Source: Hsuehochloa calcarea (Eukaryota; Streptophyta; Magnoliopsida; Poales; Poaceae). From it: a stretch of DNA of 64,000 nt. This document shows positions 21,383 through 33,865 of this stretch, piece by piece. The notes beneath the pieces are model-generated. The model saw only the letters and a list, made by a program, of their open reading frames with translations, was not told the origin of the DNA and made no database searches. How positions within the stretch are numbered: the stretch's first letter is position 1; each line of letters opens with the position of its first letter. The position numbers were made by a program, and so were the translations under genes. The stretch spans positions 23,307,282 to 23,371,281 of the forward strand of contig CM070615.1 of NCBI GenBank assembly GCA_036346395.1. The letters run 5' to 3'.

Positions 21383-23440
21383 TGTAATACCCTCGAAATC
21401 GAATCGGTAAATCACATATTTAGCCGAGAGGAGAAAAGGGAATAAGAGTAATAGTAAAACATGAAACGACAGGGGGTCATCTGATATTTTTTGCCAACCT
21501 GGGCCTGGGCCGCGGCCCAGGAGAGGCCTCCTTGTGGCCGGCCAAGAGGGGGGGTGCCCACCCCCCCAAAACCCTAGTGCCCCACCCCTTTCCCCCTTTT
21601 CCCCCTTTCCTCCCCCTAGCAGCCGCCGGCTCTCCCCACCCTCCCCATGCGCCAGATTGGTTCGTCAGATTTGGGTAAGTTTCGTACATTTTCTGATCTT
21701 TCCACCTTTTAGAAAGCTGTAGCCCTTGATCTTAGCTTTCTTTTGGCACCGAGATCACCTGGTTTGGAGCTGCGGTTTAGGAGATATGTCCGTTTTTGTG
21801 CGACTGGTCAGGAGAGCTGACGAGATTTGGCAGTTTGAATGTCTAGTCAGATTGTATTTTTTTGAGCCCGAATCTGAAGAGTCACCCAAAACGAAAGTGG
21901 AAGCCATTCCAGTAAGCTTTCAGGATTGATAAAGAACATATTTTTTAGAGGTGTGAATCAAAAGTTATTGAATTTTTACCGTCGCTATTGTCTGATTGTC
22001 AGACTGAGGGAACAGCAAACTTCATCAGAACATTAGGATTATTAGAATGCTGAATCAGGGGTCTTACCCAACTAGGTTATTGTAGCCTGTTTAATAATCT
22101 TTCCAAATTGATAAACATAATCTCAATTGGATCTGTAGAGTGAAAGTTATGCCATGTTATTTACTGTTGTCTTTGTATTCGGACAGATGTCATCAATGGT
22201 TTTCAACGGTTGTTTAGACCACTAGTTTGGCCGAATCAAAGAACCCCACCAACTAGAGTTTCGTATCCTGTTACGTTAAGAGTATTTGAGCACTAGTTTC
22301 AAGTCATTCGGAGTTACAGATATTTAATTACGATTTTTCTCGTACTGCTGTCCCGGGAAGCATTATGCTAGACTGCCGGGAAATTTGGGTAGAACCTCTC
22401 TTTGAGTCATAGATCTTGAGGAGTTGGATTAAGCGGTGTAAACGGAGTCCAGCATTCATCGTATTTATTGTTACCGCTATGCTTGTGTAGGAGGCGGAGT
22501 TCCAGAGTAGAGACACCAATTTTGCTTCCTCGTGTGTCAGAAGCGGAAAGAAAGAAACAAGCAAGTGCACCTATAATGTGGTTGTTATGTGATTGTTCTA
22601 TATGATGAATCATGGTAACATATGCTTGTTTCGATGTACTGATTTATGGTGATATGTATTTGTTCATGATGGCTAGATTATTAAAATTCGATTACTGTCA
22701 TTTTATTGTTTATCATGTGCACTCATGAATGCAAGTTGTGGACTTGCGACACCCACGGGAGTGGGTGGTGATTGTAAGACCCACCATTCCAAAGTGGGCA
22801 TTGTGGATCCTCGGTTGACTTGTTCTCAAACGGGCGTTGGATCCCCGCGTGTTGTAGAACGCGGGCATAAGTGAACACCGATGGGTGTTCACTCGCTATA
22901 CCGGTATGAGCAAAAGAGAAACGCATGTGCATTCATTCATTTATTCATATGTTGATTTGATTCATGATGTTGATACACTGTTGGATAATGAATGATGTTG
23001 TTATGTTTTGTATCATTGCACTTGCTGAGTCTTGGACTCACCCTTGTCGTGTTGTTTTTTTTAGATACATCGGTTGTGGTCGGCATGCATGGGCGGGAGT
23101 AGAAATTATCACGGTTGCTGCGGGCACTAATAAAGTGAATAAAACATTTAAGTGATAACTTGGACTTTGAATAGCTTTATGTGAGGTTTACTTCCTAACG
23201 TTCTAAGTCATGGACAACCACTATTGGAGATTGATAGCGTTTTATGGTTGTTTCTTTCATGAACATGTTTAGTACGCGCGTTTGGATATTTGCTTATTAT
23301 TGTTGTTATTTGCGCGAATGTTCGGATAGTTTGATTTACAAAGGAGACTCTGCCGAAATTTAGAAAGAGATATCTTAGTTCCATTTGTAGACTTGTTACG
23401 GTGGTAGCATTCCAGGCTCAGGTTGGGCTGGGGTGTTACA
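21383..23440 (+). mobile_element. Solo LTR (2058 bp) of a Ty3/gypsy element
   Basis: Starts TGTAATACCC and ends GGGGTGTTACA, imperfect inverted termini. A perfect ACTTG duplication flanks it (21378-21382 and 23441-23445). No primer site or coding region is inside. It has a G/C-homopolymer-rich block (21540-21650), a four-hairpin cluster (22751-22892) and the mini-exon-like layout described in the findings. It lies within the gypsy element that begins at 16868. Confidence 0.92.
22751..22892. repeat. Four consecutive short hairpins in the solo LTR
   Basis: Perfect inverted repeats follow each other: ACCCAC/GTGGGT (22751-22766), CCCAC/GTGGG (22780-22798), CCCGCGT/ACGCGGG (22844-22865) and GTGAACACC/GGTGTTCAC with a 4-nt loop (22871-22892). 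Such a density suggests a folded RNA or DNA element. Confidence 0.75.
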
Positions 23441-23445
23441 ACTTG

Positions 23446-23972
23446 TCTACTCTATCATCTGCTTGATCAGGATGCCGGTAACGTGCTCTGTTCAGCAGCT
23501 TATGGCAACAAAAGCCACTCCCGAATCGCAACAACCAGGGGACGAGAACCTTACGACTTTGCAACCCAACCTAGTGTATCCTTTATCATCGACGCCCGCT
23601 GAGCAATCTCAGCTTGCCATCCACGAAGAACCAGAGGTTCTGTCGTCGCAACCCACCATGAAGCAAGTGCTCGCCATGATCAAGCAAGGATGGCAGACCA
23701 ACACTCCTCTGCTCCAACAATTGATACAGAATACCGCTACCCTAAGCGCTGCTGCCAGAGGAAATGGAGCAACCAACAACCAGACATCGTCCAGTATGGG
23801 CGAGTTCTTATGGACGATTGGCTCCATACGGTAGAGAGCAAGTTGATCATTGCTCAATGCAATGATGAAGAAAAGGTTCTTTATGCCTCTTATTAGCTGC
23901 AAGGAGCAGCAGTAGCATGGGGGGCAAACCAGGACAGGGATTTGGGGGGCAAAACTTCGTGCTCACCTATGG
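23446..23972 (+). pseudogene. Ty3/gypsy gag N-terminal fragment
   Basis: An open frame contains PTMKQVLAMIKQGWQTNTPL. After a frameshift near 23815 the next frame gives DDWLHTVESKLIIAQCNDEE and KVLYASY, then a stop and LQGAAVAW. These match the start of the Retrotrans_gag domain of Tekay-like elements. The homology fades after about 23925, and the SIRE-like element is inserted at 23978. No zinc knuckle or pol follows within the window, so this gypsy copy is 3'-truncated or rearranged. Confidence 0.75.
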
Positions 23973-23977
23973 CCAAG

Positions 23978-25759
23978 TGTTGGACCGTAAAGGCGACTAG
24001 AGGGGGTGAATAGGAGCACGCTCACTTTTTCACAAATTATGAACTCGATACAATTTCACTCCAGTAGCTATTAGAGAGCTATGAAGATCAATATACCAGT
24101 ACAGCGGAAGACTAGTATTGAATCCAATTAAATCCCCTAAGCAAAATAACAAAAACAACTAAGATTGCAAACTCACAGCACGGGCGGTCTGACCGCTGGA
24201 CCCAACCGGTCGGACCGATTGCCGGGCGGTCTGATCGGCGTTGTGCTGGCGGTCGGACCGCTCCAAAATCGGTCGACCGGTGATGACGGGCGTCCGACCG
24301 CCGACTCGAACCGATCCGCAACAATGAAAATCACCGATGACGGTTGCAATTAGGTGAAACTTTTGATTCTCAACTCCAATCTTTATGAAACTTTGCACAC
24401 ACCTTCTATATGCTATTGAGGACCTATTCCAATCGAATATTATGATAATTCTTGGAACGATCTTGAGCAATTGCCAATTGATTAACGAAAGGTCTAAAAC
24501 CGCAAGAACGAAAACTTGATCCTAAAGCTTGTTCGTGAGAGATTGATGATCAAGATGATGCTAGATAGATTCACACATATCACAGCAAGCTAATTCATGT
24601 GAAAGAATCAATCACAAACTCGCGGATCAAAGAAAGCCCTAAAAACACGAAATTGAAAGCAAGAACGAAAAGAGACTTATCTCAAGCAAACCTTGCATAG
24701 ATTGATTTCGTGATTGATCTTTGGATTACATCCACACCATCATGGATCGATGGACAATCAAAGATCACGAAATTCACCACAAACCATCAAGAGCCCTAGC
24801 CTCCACCTCAACTCCCCTAAAGACAATTAGGGTTTTGAAACATAAAAAGGCGAGAGAGAGAGGGGTGCAGCCACCACCTCCTCCTATTTATAGTGGAGGC
24901 CTAGACTCCTAGGGTTTGACTCCATTGGGCTCCCGTTAAGGCCCACTAACAAACGTGTCACACACGCACGCCATAGCGCCGTCTTTAACCTTTTGACCTA
25001 AACCGCTTCACCATGCGTCATGGATTTGCCAATAGGTCACCCTTGTCCATCTTGTGTCACGCTTGAGTCGTTGACCTCACCCGCATCGTTGATCGCTCGA
25101 CCTCAACTCTCCAAGTCTAGTCCCGATCCTCCTCGCCGTTGACCGTCGTTGACCACCAAGCAACTCGCACAACCACGCACAAGCAAACACGAATTCGGGA
25201 ACAAGTTCTTCACAACTTGACCCATGTTAGTCAAAACATGCATCATGCAAACCATATGCCACGATACCAATAACTTTGACCTAACAAATCAACATCGCCA
25301 CGGTTGGCCGATGTTCAAGTCAATACGGTCCCGACCGCCCGGATGAGCCGTTGGGACCGCCCCTTGGCCGGTCGGACCGCTCCCTGTGAGCCGGTCGGAC
25401 CGCCCCTTGGGACTTAGCCAATTTCAACCCCTGAAAATCCAAACCTCTGGAAACTTTAAACCAATAGAACTTTTATCGAGACTCCAAAAATCATGAGACC
25501 AAGTGCATTGGGATCCTCACTTGCCTACAACACCTATTTTTGGCCCACTGCGTTTGACAACTTTGGTCACCGCCGTCCGATCACCCACATGGTCGGTCCG
25601 ACCGATTTGGGACCGGTCGGACCACCGATGCAAGGACCGGCGGACCGCCTATCGATAATCTCAGAACTTTGTCGAAAACACGTGAAACGACAAACCGTAA
25701 ACGCCATTGCCAATTGTCACATCATCCTAAGATCCGAACATATCCCCATGAAATCCACA
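23978..25759 (-). repeat. 3' LTR of the SIRE-like element
   Basis: 1782 bp. The minus-strand TATA box (ACTATAAATAGG) lies at 24884-24895. Two clusters of GGTC[G/C/T]GACC palindromic motifs lie near its ends (24180-24310 and 25325-25650). Confidence 0.93.
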
Positions 25760-25769
25760 ATCTCCCCTT
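25760..25769 (-). promoter_or_regulatory. Polypurine tract of the SIRE-like element
   Basis: AAGGGGAGAT on the minus strand directly abuts the 3' LTR. Confidence 0.8.
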
Positions 25770-27590
25770 GATGAACACATTGGCAATTATCCGAAAAATG
25801 TAAGTAAGAGGTTTGAAAACGAGTTTACTCGCAGCTGAGCACAAAGGCACAACTTGGTCCATAAGCAAGAAAAAGCAATGAAAATGACCAACCCGCATCG
25901 TAATAGTATAGACATGTGAGGCAAGGCAAAAGAAAGCATAAAAAACTTTGATTTCGAGAAAAGGGTCAAAATTCTCACATGAGGTCCATATGAAAGAACA
26001 ATTGTTCAATTGACCTATGATCATTGTGAGTATAAAAGAATGCAATTCAAGTTCGTAATATTCAATAAGACAATAAGAATGCAACTCAAGAACTCCCCTC
26101 ACTATGATCCTCAATTTTCAAATTTTCGCCCCTCCCTTTGTATAAACTTCTCCCCAATAAAGAAATATCTTCTTATTAACACATCTTCTCTTCTCATTTA
26201 ACACATCTTCTCCCCTTTGACAATGGATTCATCAAGGAATCACGCCTTCCTCTCATCCAGAGATAATAAATATAGAATAAAGGAAGAAGCAGAAACAAAA
26301 GAAGCATAAAGAGGAATATGCATGAATTGCAATGGAGTGGCTTCAATTTTTGTATTTTTCAATTTTTGATTACAAGAAGCTTTGGAGATTACCCAAAAGA
26401 ACAAGCTAGTATCTCTAATATTGCACAAACAAGATATCAAGCCCGATAAATAGCTAGCAAGATCATGGTAAGACATATATATCAAAGCTAAGCACAAAGG
26501 CTCAAAAGTAAAGCAATGATTTGATCAATTTAAGCAACGCTTCAAATTCAAAGAAGTTCATCAACAGGATCCTAAAGTGAAATTGGCCATGTCAAAATGT
26601 CAAAGTGAGATCAAAATCTAACAAAGACCACATTAAGAGTCAATCAAGTCCCGTATTGAATCATTTTGCTCAATATTTTGTAAACGCCCATTTGTCAACA
26701 TTTTTCTCATTTGCATTGAAGTTGACTAATGATCTAACTTAGTGACAAAATCCTGGACTAGGAGCCATCCACAAACTCATCCTAAGCTTCACCAAAAGTT
26801 GATTAAAGGTATATCTTAGTAAAGAAGATCCCGGACTAGGAGCCATCCACAAACTCTTTCTAAGCTTCTACCGGGCGACAAATCTTGAGGTTCATGTCAT
26901 TTCGACAAGCGGTCCCCATGAGATCGTTCTGTTCATCAAACTATCTCCAAGTTCATGTCATTTGACAAGCAGTCTCGTAAGAATAGTTTGGCACAATTTA
27001 AGCATAAGACAATCTTGATTTTCATTTTTCACATGAGCAGTTTTAGAATCTCAAAAACACAAAAGCTCAAGTAATGGTCAATTTTAGATCAAAGAGCTAA
27101 CAAGGCAATTCTGACAGGGCCAATGTCACAAGAGGAGCACTAATTGCGCAACTCGCTAAAACATTCACAAATTACAATTTCTTAGTTTGAGTCGTTTAAA
27201 AGGTTCTAGCTCATATAGCAAAGACTTAGCTACACATGTAAAAGCATGATAATTCTAGCAAATCAAAGAACTAGATATGACATTGAGCAAGAATTGAAAT
27301 ACAAAAGCTCTAAAGGGTAATAGGCAAAGCTTCATCAATTTTAAAAATAAGGTAAAATCTTATATTGAAATGCATCTTTTGGATTTTTCATACCATTTGT
27401 TGTAACCACTTGTTGGAGTTTTCATATGAATGCAATATGACACAATGAGATGCAATTAAAAGCCTAAAACCTAAAAAGTTTGAAAAGATCACTAAGTTCG
27501 AAAAAGAACAATAAAAGATCAAAAGAACAAGGAAAGATAAGAAAAGATCAAACTCCCCTCAAACCAACCCATAAGGATAAATTACCCTAA
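25770..27590 (-). other. Long noncoding 3' region of the SIRE-like element
   Basis: About 1.8 kb separates RNase H from the polypurine tract. SIRE-like elements may carry an envelope-like or other extra ORF here; I see only short open frames (longest about 130 codons at 25722-26114) without a signal peptide, a clear membrane anchor or coiled coil. A local direct duplication of GGACTAGGAGCCATCCACAA (26757-26776 and about 26834-26853) and a near-duplicated TTCATGTCATTT-GACAAGC (near 26892 and 26953) are present. Confidence 0.55.
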
Positions 27591-27599
27591 CTCGCTTCT

Positions 27600-28412
27600 T
27601 AAGGAGGAAAATCTGGTTTGATCTAAAGGCTTGGTAAGAATATCCGCCAATTGAGCTTGGACTCTCTGAAGTGCATCACAATATCACCTTTTTCAACATG
27701 ATCTTTAAGGAAGTGAAAGCGAATGTCTATGTGCTTAGTCCTAGAATGTTGCAATCGGGTTTTAGCAATATTAATAGCGTAGTGTTATCATAGAAAAGAG
27801 GAACACTAGCAAAGTTTAACCCATAATCTTTCAAAGTGGACGCCATCCATAAAATCAGCTCTGACAACTAGCAAAGACTACATACTACGCTTGAAAGAAG
27901 GGATTGTGCAATGTAAGACCGCTTCCTAGAGGACCAAGATACAAGAGAAGTGCCTAGGAAGTGATAGGTGCACGAGGTACTCTTCCTATCTAACCGACAC
28001 CGCAAAATCGAATCAAAAACCTCTAATGGACAAAGTCAAGAGCAGAATACCAAATGCCATATAAGAGGGTAGAGTGTAAATACCGAATATGCGCTTAACG
28101 GCTTGGCGATGGGAAGTTCTCGAGACGCTGAAATCTTGCACAAAGGCATACCGTGAAGTGAATGTCCGTCTCGAGGCCGTCAAATACGTAAGGGAGCCGA
28201 TCATGTCATGCGGTACTCGCGTTGATCCACGACTTCTCCTTCCTCATCCGGATCCAAAACAATGAGGTTGCCATGGGAGTGGAAATTGGCTTGCAATCAC
28301 CAATGTTGAAGCGTTTTAGTAGATCTTTAGTGTACTTCGTCGATGGATGAAAGTTCCTTCCTTGCATTGCTTGATTTGAAGTCCCAAAAGTAATTAAGCT
28401 CTCCCATCATAC
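27600..28412 (-). pseudogene. SIRE-like copia RNase H
   Basis: The N-terminal part on the minus strand reads MIGSLTYLTASR and ASRRTFTSRYAFVQDFS (a frameshifted form of the usual SRPDI-FAV block), then RQAVKRIFGIYTLPSYM. The downstream half can be followed only in broken frames to about 27600. Multiple small indels make it non-functional. Confidence 0.65.
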
Positions 28413-29144
28413 TCATCTCAAATTCTCGACATAGTGTCGGAAAAGTGGAAACAAGAGCATTAGAGGAACCACCAAAGATAATATCATCCACATAAATTTG
28501 AGCAAGCAGAAGTCATTGTCACGCCTAAGAATGAATAGAGTTTTATCCACTTTACCCATTTCAAAATTATTTTTAAGCAAGAAGGTCTTAAGTCTATTAT
28601 ACGAGGCTCTAGGGGCTTGTTTAAGACCATACAATGCTTTAGATAACTTGAAAACACGATTTGGATATTTAGGATCCTCAAAACCAGGGGGTTGCTTAAC
28701 ATACACTTCCTCATCTATGAAACCATTTAAAAAGGCACTTTTAACATCCATCTGATATAATTTAAAACCTTTTGATGCAGCAAATGCAAGCAGAATGCGA
28801 ATGGCTTCTAGTCTAGCAACAGGAGCAAATGTCTCATCAAAATCTAACCTCTCAACTTGGCTGAAACCTTGAGCTACCAATCTGGCCTTGTTTCTAACCA
28901 CAGAACCATCATCACCTTGTTTATTCTTAAACACCCAACGGGTTCCTATAACATTATGACCACTAGGGGGTTCTACTAGGTTCCAAACTTTGTTTCTTTC
29001 AAAATTCTCTAACTCCTCATGCATGGCATTTACCCAGCTAGAATCAGATAAAGCATGTGATATATCGCGGGGTTCAAAAGAAGCAACAAAAGCCGAATGA
29101 GAGTAGAGATTTGGATCATTATACCGAGCGAGTGACTCGCTCAT
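28413..29144 (-). pseudogene. SIRE-like copia reverse transcriptase (RVT_2)
   Basis: A 243-codon open stretch, the best preserved part of this pol. Blocks in order: WVNAMHEELENFERNKVW (residues about 37-54), GTRWVFKNKQGDDGSV, NKARLVAQGFSQ, FAPVARLEAIRILLAFAA, LYQMDVKSAFLNGFIDEEVY, QPPGFEDPKYPNRVF and LSKALYGLKQAPRASY. The frame shifts just before the Y-V-D-D catalytic motif, where it reads LLKFMWMILSLVVPLM instead. It synthesises element DNA in the family; here it is broken. Confidence 0.9.
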
Positions 29145-29539
29145 GTAGATTACCTATTATCATTCCGAGGATGCTTTGTCTCTGAATGCGGTGGAGCGCC
29201 GGGTGAGATACTGCTTTCTTCGACCTCCGCAGTATCTGCGATGATGAAGATGCAGCAGGAGCCTCAACGGAAGGTGAAGTAGACGTATCAGATTCTTGTA
29301 TCAGTATGGGCGCTTCAGTAGCAGCAGATGAAGGAATGATATTAGCTTCGTCCTCATCTTCCTCCACAAAAATGCTCTCACACCAGTAAAATCTCAGAGC
29401 AATAGATCTAGCTCGTGGCTAGTCTCATCAAAAGTGACATTACAAGTCTCCCAATAATGTTAGTCTCAGATTAAAACCCGAAAACCCTCGAATGAGCAGG
29501 ATAACCTGAAATAACCCATCAAAAGTTCTTGATTCAAAT
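29145..29539 (-). pseudogene. Acidic/serine-rich linker between integrase and RT
   Basis: A minus-strand frame of about 80 codons contains EEDEDEANIIPSSAATEAP and SVEAPAASSSSQ, the low-complexity linker usual between copia integrase and RT. Stops and frameshifts separate it from both neighbours. Confidence 0.55.
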
Positions 29540-30290
29540 TTATCTAAGTTGCTGTCTTAAGAATAAAACATTTTGATCCAAAAACTCAAAATGCGAAACA
29601 GAGGGTTTTCTACCAAAACGAAACTCATAAGGAGTCTTGCCTAAAGAAGGTCTCAAAAGACACGATTTGCAATATGGCAAGCAAGAGCAATAGCTCGGCC
29701 CAAAATCTCCTCGGTGTGCTATACTCATCTAGCATCGTCCTAGCCATTTCGACCAAGGTCCTATTCTTCCTTTCCACCACACCATTTTGTTGAGGGACGT
29801 GTGGAGAGGAGAACGATGCTCAATACCACGCCAAAGACAAAAAGAAGCAAAGAAGCATTTTTGAACTCCGTGCCATTATCATCTGCGAATCGCTCTCAAA
29901 GCACCGTGAAGCTCGAAGCCAAACGAAGAACAAGGTCATGAAAATAACCAAAAGCTTCATCTTTTGAAGTAAGAAAGAACACCCAAGTATATCTAGAAAG
30001 ATCATCGACTATGACAAGAATATACCATTTTCCACCGATCGACGGACTCTAGCAGACCAACAAGATCCATATGAAGCAACCGTCCGGTCCGGTCCATAAC
30101 CATAGTCACGAGAAGGGTGTGAGCGGCAACTTGTTTGCCATGCCTACAGGCGCATATCAAACATCCTTGACACTTTGAGTTTGGGAAAACCTCTCATGAG
30201 ATCAAGGTTGCTAACTCGCGTCGATGATCAAAACCAATGTGCCCCAAACGTCGATGCCAAAGCCGAAAATCGAAGAAGATGTAAGCAAAC
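29540..30290 (-). pseudogene. SIRE-like copia integrase
   Basis: Broken minus-strand frames give a CRHGKQVAAHT zinc-finger remnant (about 30130), LLHMDLVG with the first catalytic Asp, a frameshifted RSDN-GTEFKN equivalent near 29880, and the C-terminal LLRPSLGKTPYEFRFGRKPS (29610-29670). The order is correct for copia. Many stops. Confidence 0.75.
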
Positions 30291-30292
30291 AT

Positions 30293-30840
30293 TTAAGAGA
30301 TCCAACAAGAGATTCGAAAAATCACCTCAAAAATTCTACCAACTCTAGAGATTCCAAACACAAGCTCACCAAGAGAATCAAGCACACGACAAGCATTTTT
30401 CTTAAAAATAGTCTCATAGCCATCATCAAGAAGTCGAGATACGTAAAGGAGATTATACCTAAGCTTGTCCACAAGAGCGACATCCTTTAGAATGAATTTG
30501 TTGTTCACCCTAATTGATCATGTTCCTTCAATTCGCCCTTGTGTATCATCTCCAAAGGTGATGAAGTCATCACCGTTGCTGTGTGAAAGGGGTGAACCAT
30601 TTTGAGTTTCCGGTCATGTGGCGTGAACACCCGAGTCGACGAACCACGTGTTCTTCCCTTTTCCACGGTAGTCCCGAAAATCAAGGAACAAAGAACGATG
30701 TGTCTCAATCAAGTTAGATAAACAAGATTTAGGAATCCAAAGATCGAGACACACGTCTCAAGGAGTATACAAACCGTAAGTACTATCCTTGATTTCATCT
30801 AACATTCGGTTATGAGCAATGTTTAAATTAACATGAGACT
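30293..30840 (-). pseudogene. SIRE-like protease and GAG-pre-integrase region
   Basis: The minus strand reads KNTWFVDSG at about 30625-30655, the copia aspartic protease site D-S-G, followed after frameshifts by sequence equivalent to the HMTG-W block. Further on, NNKFILKDVALVDKLRYNLL and SRLLDDGYETIF form the GAG-pre-integrase domain (30293-30508). The protease active site itself looks intact, but the frame is broken. Confidence 0.75.
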
Positions 30841-30841
30841 T

Positions 30842-32059
30842 AAATCGTCCATGGGCGGTCGACCGAGTTGTCTTTGGCGGTCGATCGGCGACCAAAACGG
30901 TCAGACCGGTGACCACCAGCGGTCAGACCGCCAGTCTGATAACCATTAGAATTAGGATATTTAGAAACATAATGATTTGCATGAGAGAAAAATCCTAATC
31001 CAGGTTTATTCTTTTCAGTGTTACCATGTCTCATAGAAGCTCTAGGTTGCATGAATGAAATTCTATCAAAATTTTTCCTATCATTTTTCAACCTACGCCA
31101 ACAGAATTCAATCAAATGCCCACCTTTCTTGCAATAAGTGCAATGGTACTTGGTACCACTAGAAGAAGCACCATTTGAATTAATACAAGGTTGGGCAAAA
31201 CCTGCAGATTTAAAAGATGTTTTTGCAGGTTGGGTTTTGAATTCAATTAAACCTTTTTCCAAGACTTGAATGACTTTTGGGTTTGAATTGTCTTGAAAAG
31301 AATTGAATCCTAAACCTTGCTTCTTATAAGGAGTTTTAGACTTGTCAAGAATCATGTTTAATTGTTTCTTACCTTTAGAAAATTTCTCTAATGTATCATG
31401 AAGGTAAGCATTTTCTTTTCTCAAGTTAACACAAGCATCACAAGTATTATTCATAGATTTCTCCTTATACAAAGCAATTTCAAGCTTAAGAGTGGAACAT
31501 GAAGCACAAGTAGTATTTTCAATATCGTCCTTAAGCTTAGCATATTTGACTCTAGCAGCTTCTAAGATATCTTTGATTTCACGATCTTTTTCTAAACATG
31601 AAGTGCAAGGGCTAGAATCAAATACATCAAAAGCAATCAATTTACTAGATTCTAAATATTTTTCACAAGGAGCACTTTTAATTTTATTTAGTTCAGATCT
31701 AGCATTCTCAAGTTGTTGTACAGAAATATTATGAGCAGATTGTAACTTGGTAATTTCTGAATGCATAGCATGAGAAGATAAACATTCATCAGGTTCAAGA
31801 GTCTTAGCATTTTTAAGCTCTACTTTCAGTTTGCTAATTTTTGACTCTAATTTCTTATTTTTTGTCATGACAAATTCTAGTGCTTCATCTTGACTAAGCA
31901 ATTGCTCAACTATAGAATCATATTTAGCAGAAAGCTCATCATAAGAAAAAGATACCTCATTATCATCAATGTCGTCCGTGTCAGCCATGAAGCACATGCC
32001 AGTGAAGTCTTTGGCCTTCCCTTTCTTTTTGCCTCGAGAGATCTCCTCCTCCTTGTCCT
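30842..32059 (-). pseudogene. SIRE-like gag, C-terminal coiled-coil part
   Basis: A long open frame (about 385 codons from 31997, and open from the insertion at 32059). It is rich in heptad-like K/E/L sequence (KNKKLESKISKLKVELKNAK), has repeated C-x2-C pairs (SPCTSCLEKD, TTCASCSTLK, NTCDACVNLR) and a CCHC-like knuckle YHCTYCKKGGHLIEFCWRR (about residues 290-308). The end runs into GGTC-GACC motifs like those in the LTRs. It is the continuation of the gag part at 33866-34880, cut by a solo LTR. Confidence 0.85.
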
Positions 32060-33865
32060 TGTTGGACCGTAAAGGCGACTAGAGGGGGGGGGGGGTGAAT
32101 AGGAGCACGCTCACTTTTTCACAAATTATGAACTCAATACAATTTCACTCCAGTAGCTATTCGAAAGCTATGAAGATCAATATACCAAGACAAATGGAAG
32201 ACTAGTATTGAATCCAATAAAAACCCCTAAGCAATGCGACAATAATCGCTAGAAGAATCAAAGCAACACAAATCTTGGCGGTCGACCTCTGAGTGAACCG
32301 GTCGGACCGATTGCGGCGGTCGGACATTGTTATATCTTGGCGGTCGGACCGCTCAAAATCGGTCGGACCGGTGGTGACGGGCGGTCGGACCGGCGATCTG
32401 TAACCGATCCGAAACGAGAAATCAGCCCGATGACGGTTGCAATTAGGTCTAACTTTTGATTCTCAAGTCCAAACTTCACGAAACTTTGCACACACCTTCT
32501 CTATGCTATTGAGGACCTATTCCAATCGAATATTATGATAATTCTTGGAACGATCTTGAGCAATTGCCAATTGATTAACAGAAGGTCTAAAACCGGGCAA
32601 GAACGAAAACTTGATCCTAAAGCTTGTTCGTGAGAGATTGATGATCAAGATGATGCTAGATAGATTCACACATATCACAGCAAGCTAATTCACATGAAAG
32701 AATCAATCACAAACTCGCGGATCAAAGAAAGCCCTAAAAACACGAAATTGAAAGCAAGAACGAAAAGAGACTTATCTCAAGCAAACCTTGCATAGATTGA
32801 TTTCGTGATTGTTGCTGGATTACATCCACACCATCATGGATCAGTGGACAATCAAGGATCACGAAATTCACCACAAACCATCAAGAGCCCTTGCCTCCAC
32901 CTCAACTCCCTAAAGACAATTAGGGTTTTGAAACATAAAAAGGCGAGAGAGAAAGAGGTGCAGCCACCATCTCCTCCTATTTATAGTGGAGGCCTAAAAC
33001 TCTTAGGGTTTGACTTAATTGGGCTCCCGTTAAGGCCCACTAACAAACGGGTCACACACGCACGCTTCGCGAAGCGCCGTCTTTAACTTTTGACCTAAAC
33101 CGCTTCACCATGTGCCATGGATTCGCCAATAGGTCACCCTTGTCCATCTTGTGTCACGCTTGAGTCGTTGACCTCACCCGGCATCGTCGATCGTTCGACC
33201 TCAACTCTTCAAGTCTAGTCCCGATTCTCCTCGCCGTTGACCGTCGTTGACCACCAAGCTACCCGCATGTACCACGGACAAGAAAACACGTATTCGGGAA
33301 CAAGTTCTTCACAACTTGACCCATGTTAGTCAAAACATGCATCATGCAAATCATATGCCATGAAACCAATGACTTTGACCTAACAAAACAACATCGCCAC
33401 GAAGTTGGCCGACGTTCAAGTAAAAACCGGTCCGACCGCTCCAGTGAGCGGTCGGACGCCCCATGGCGGTCGGACCGCTCCACCTCGTGAGCGGTCGGAC
33501 CGCCACCAAGGACTTAGCCAAATTCAAACTCCCAAATTCAAAACTTACGAAACTTTAAACCAATAGAACTTCTTCTCGAGACTCCAAAATTATGAGACCA
33601 AGTGCATTGGGATCCCTCACTTGCCTACAACACCTATTTTTGGCCCGAATTATTTTGACCACTTTGGTCATCGCCGGTCCGACCGCCCCACATGGCCGGT
33701 CCGACCGATTTGGGACCGGTCGGACCGCCGTGCAAGGACCGGTCGGACCGCCCTGCATGAGAATACTGTAGCTTTGTCGAAAACACGTGAAACTACAAAC
33801 CGTAAACGCCATTGCCAATTGTCACATCATCCTAAGATCTAGAGCATATCCCCATGAAATCCACA
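32060..33865 (-). mobile_element. Nested solo LTR (1806 bp) of the same SIRE-like family
   Basis: It has the same ends as the host element's LTRs (TGTTGGACCGTAAAGG and GAAATCCACA) and clear overall similarity to both. It is flanked by a perfect GTCCT duplication (32055-32059 and 33866-33870) different from the CCAAG of the host element, so it is an independent insertion reduced to one LTR. A G-run of about 13 occurs near its start, versus 5 in the other two LTRs. The minus-strand TATA box is near 32976-32990. Confidence 0.92.
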
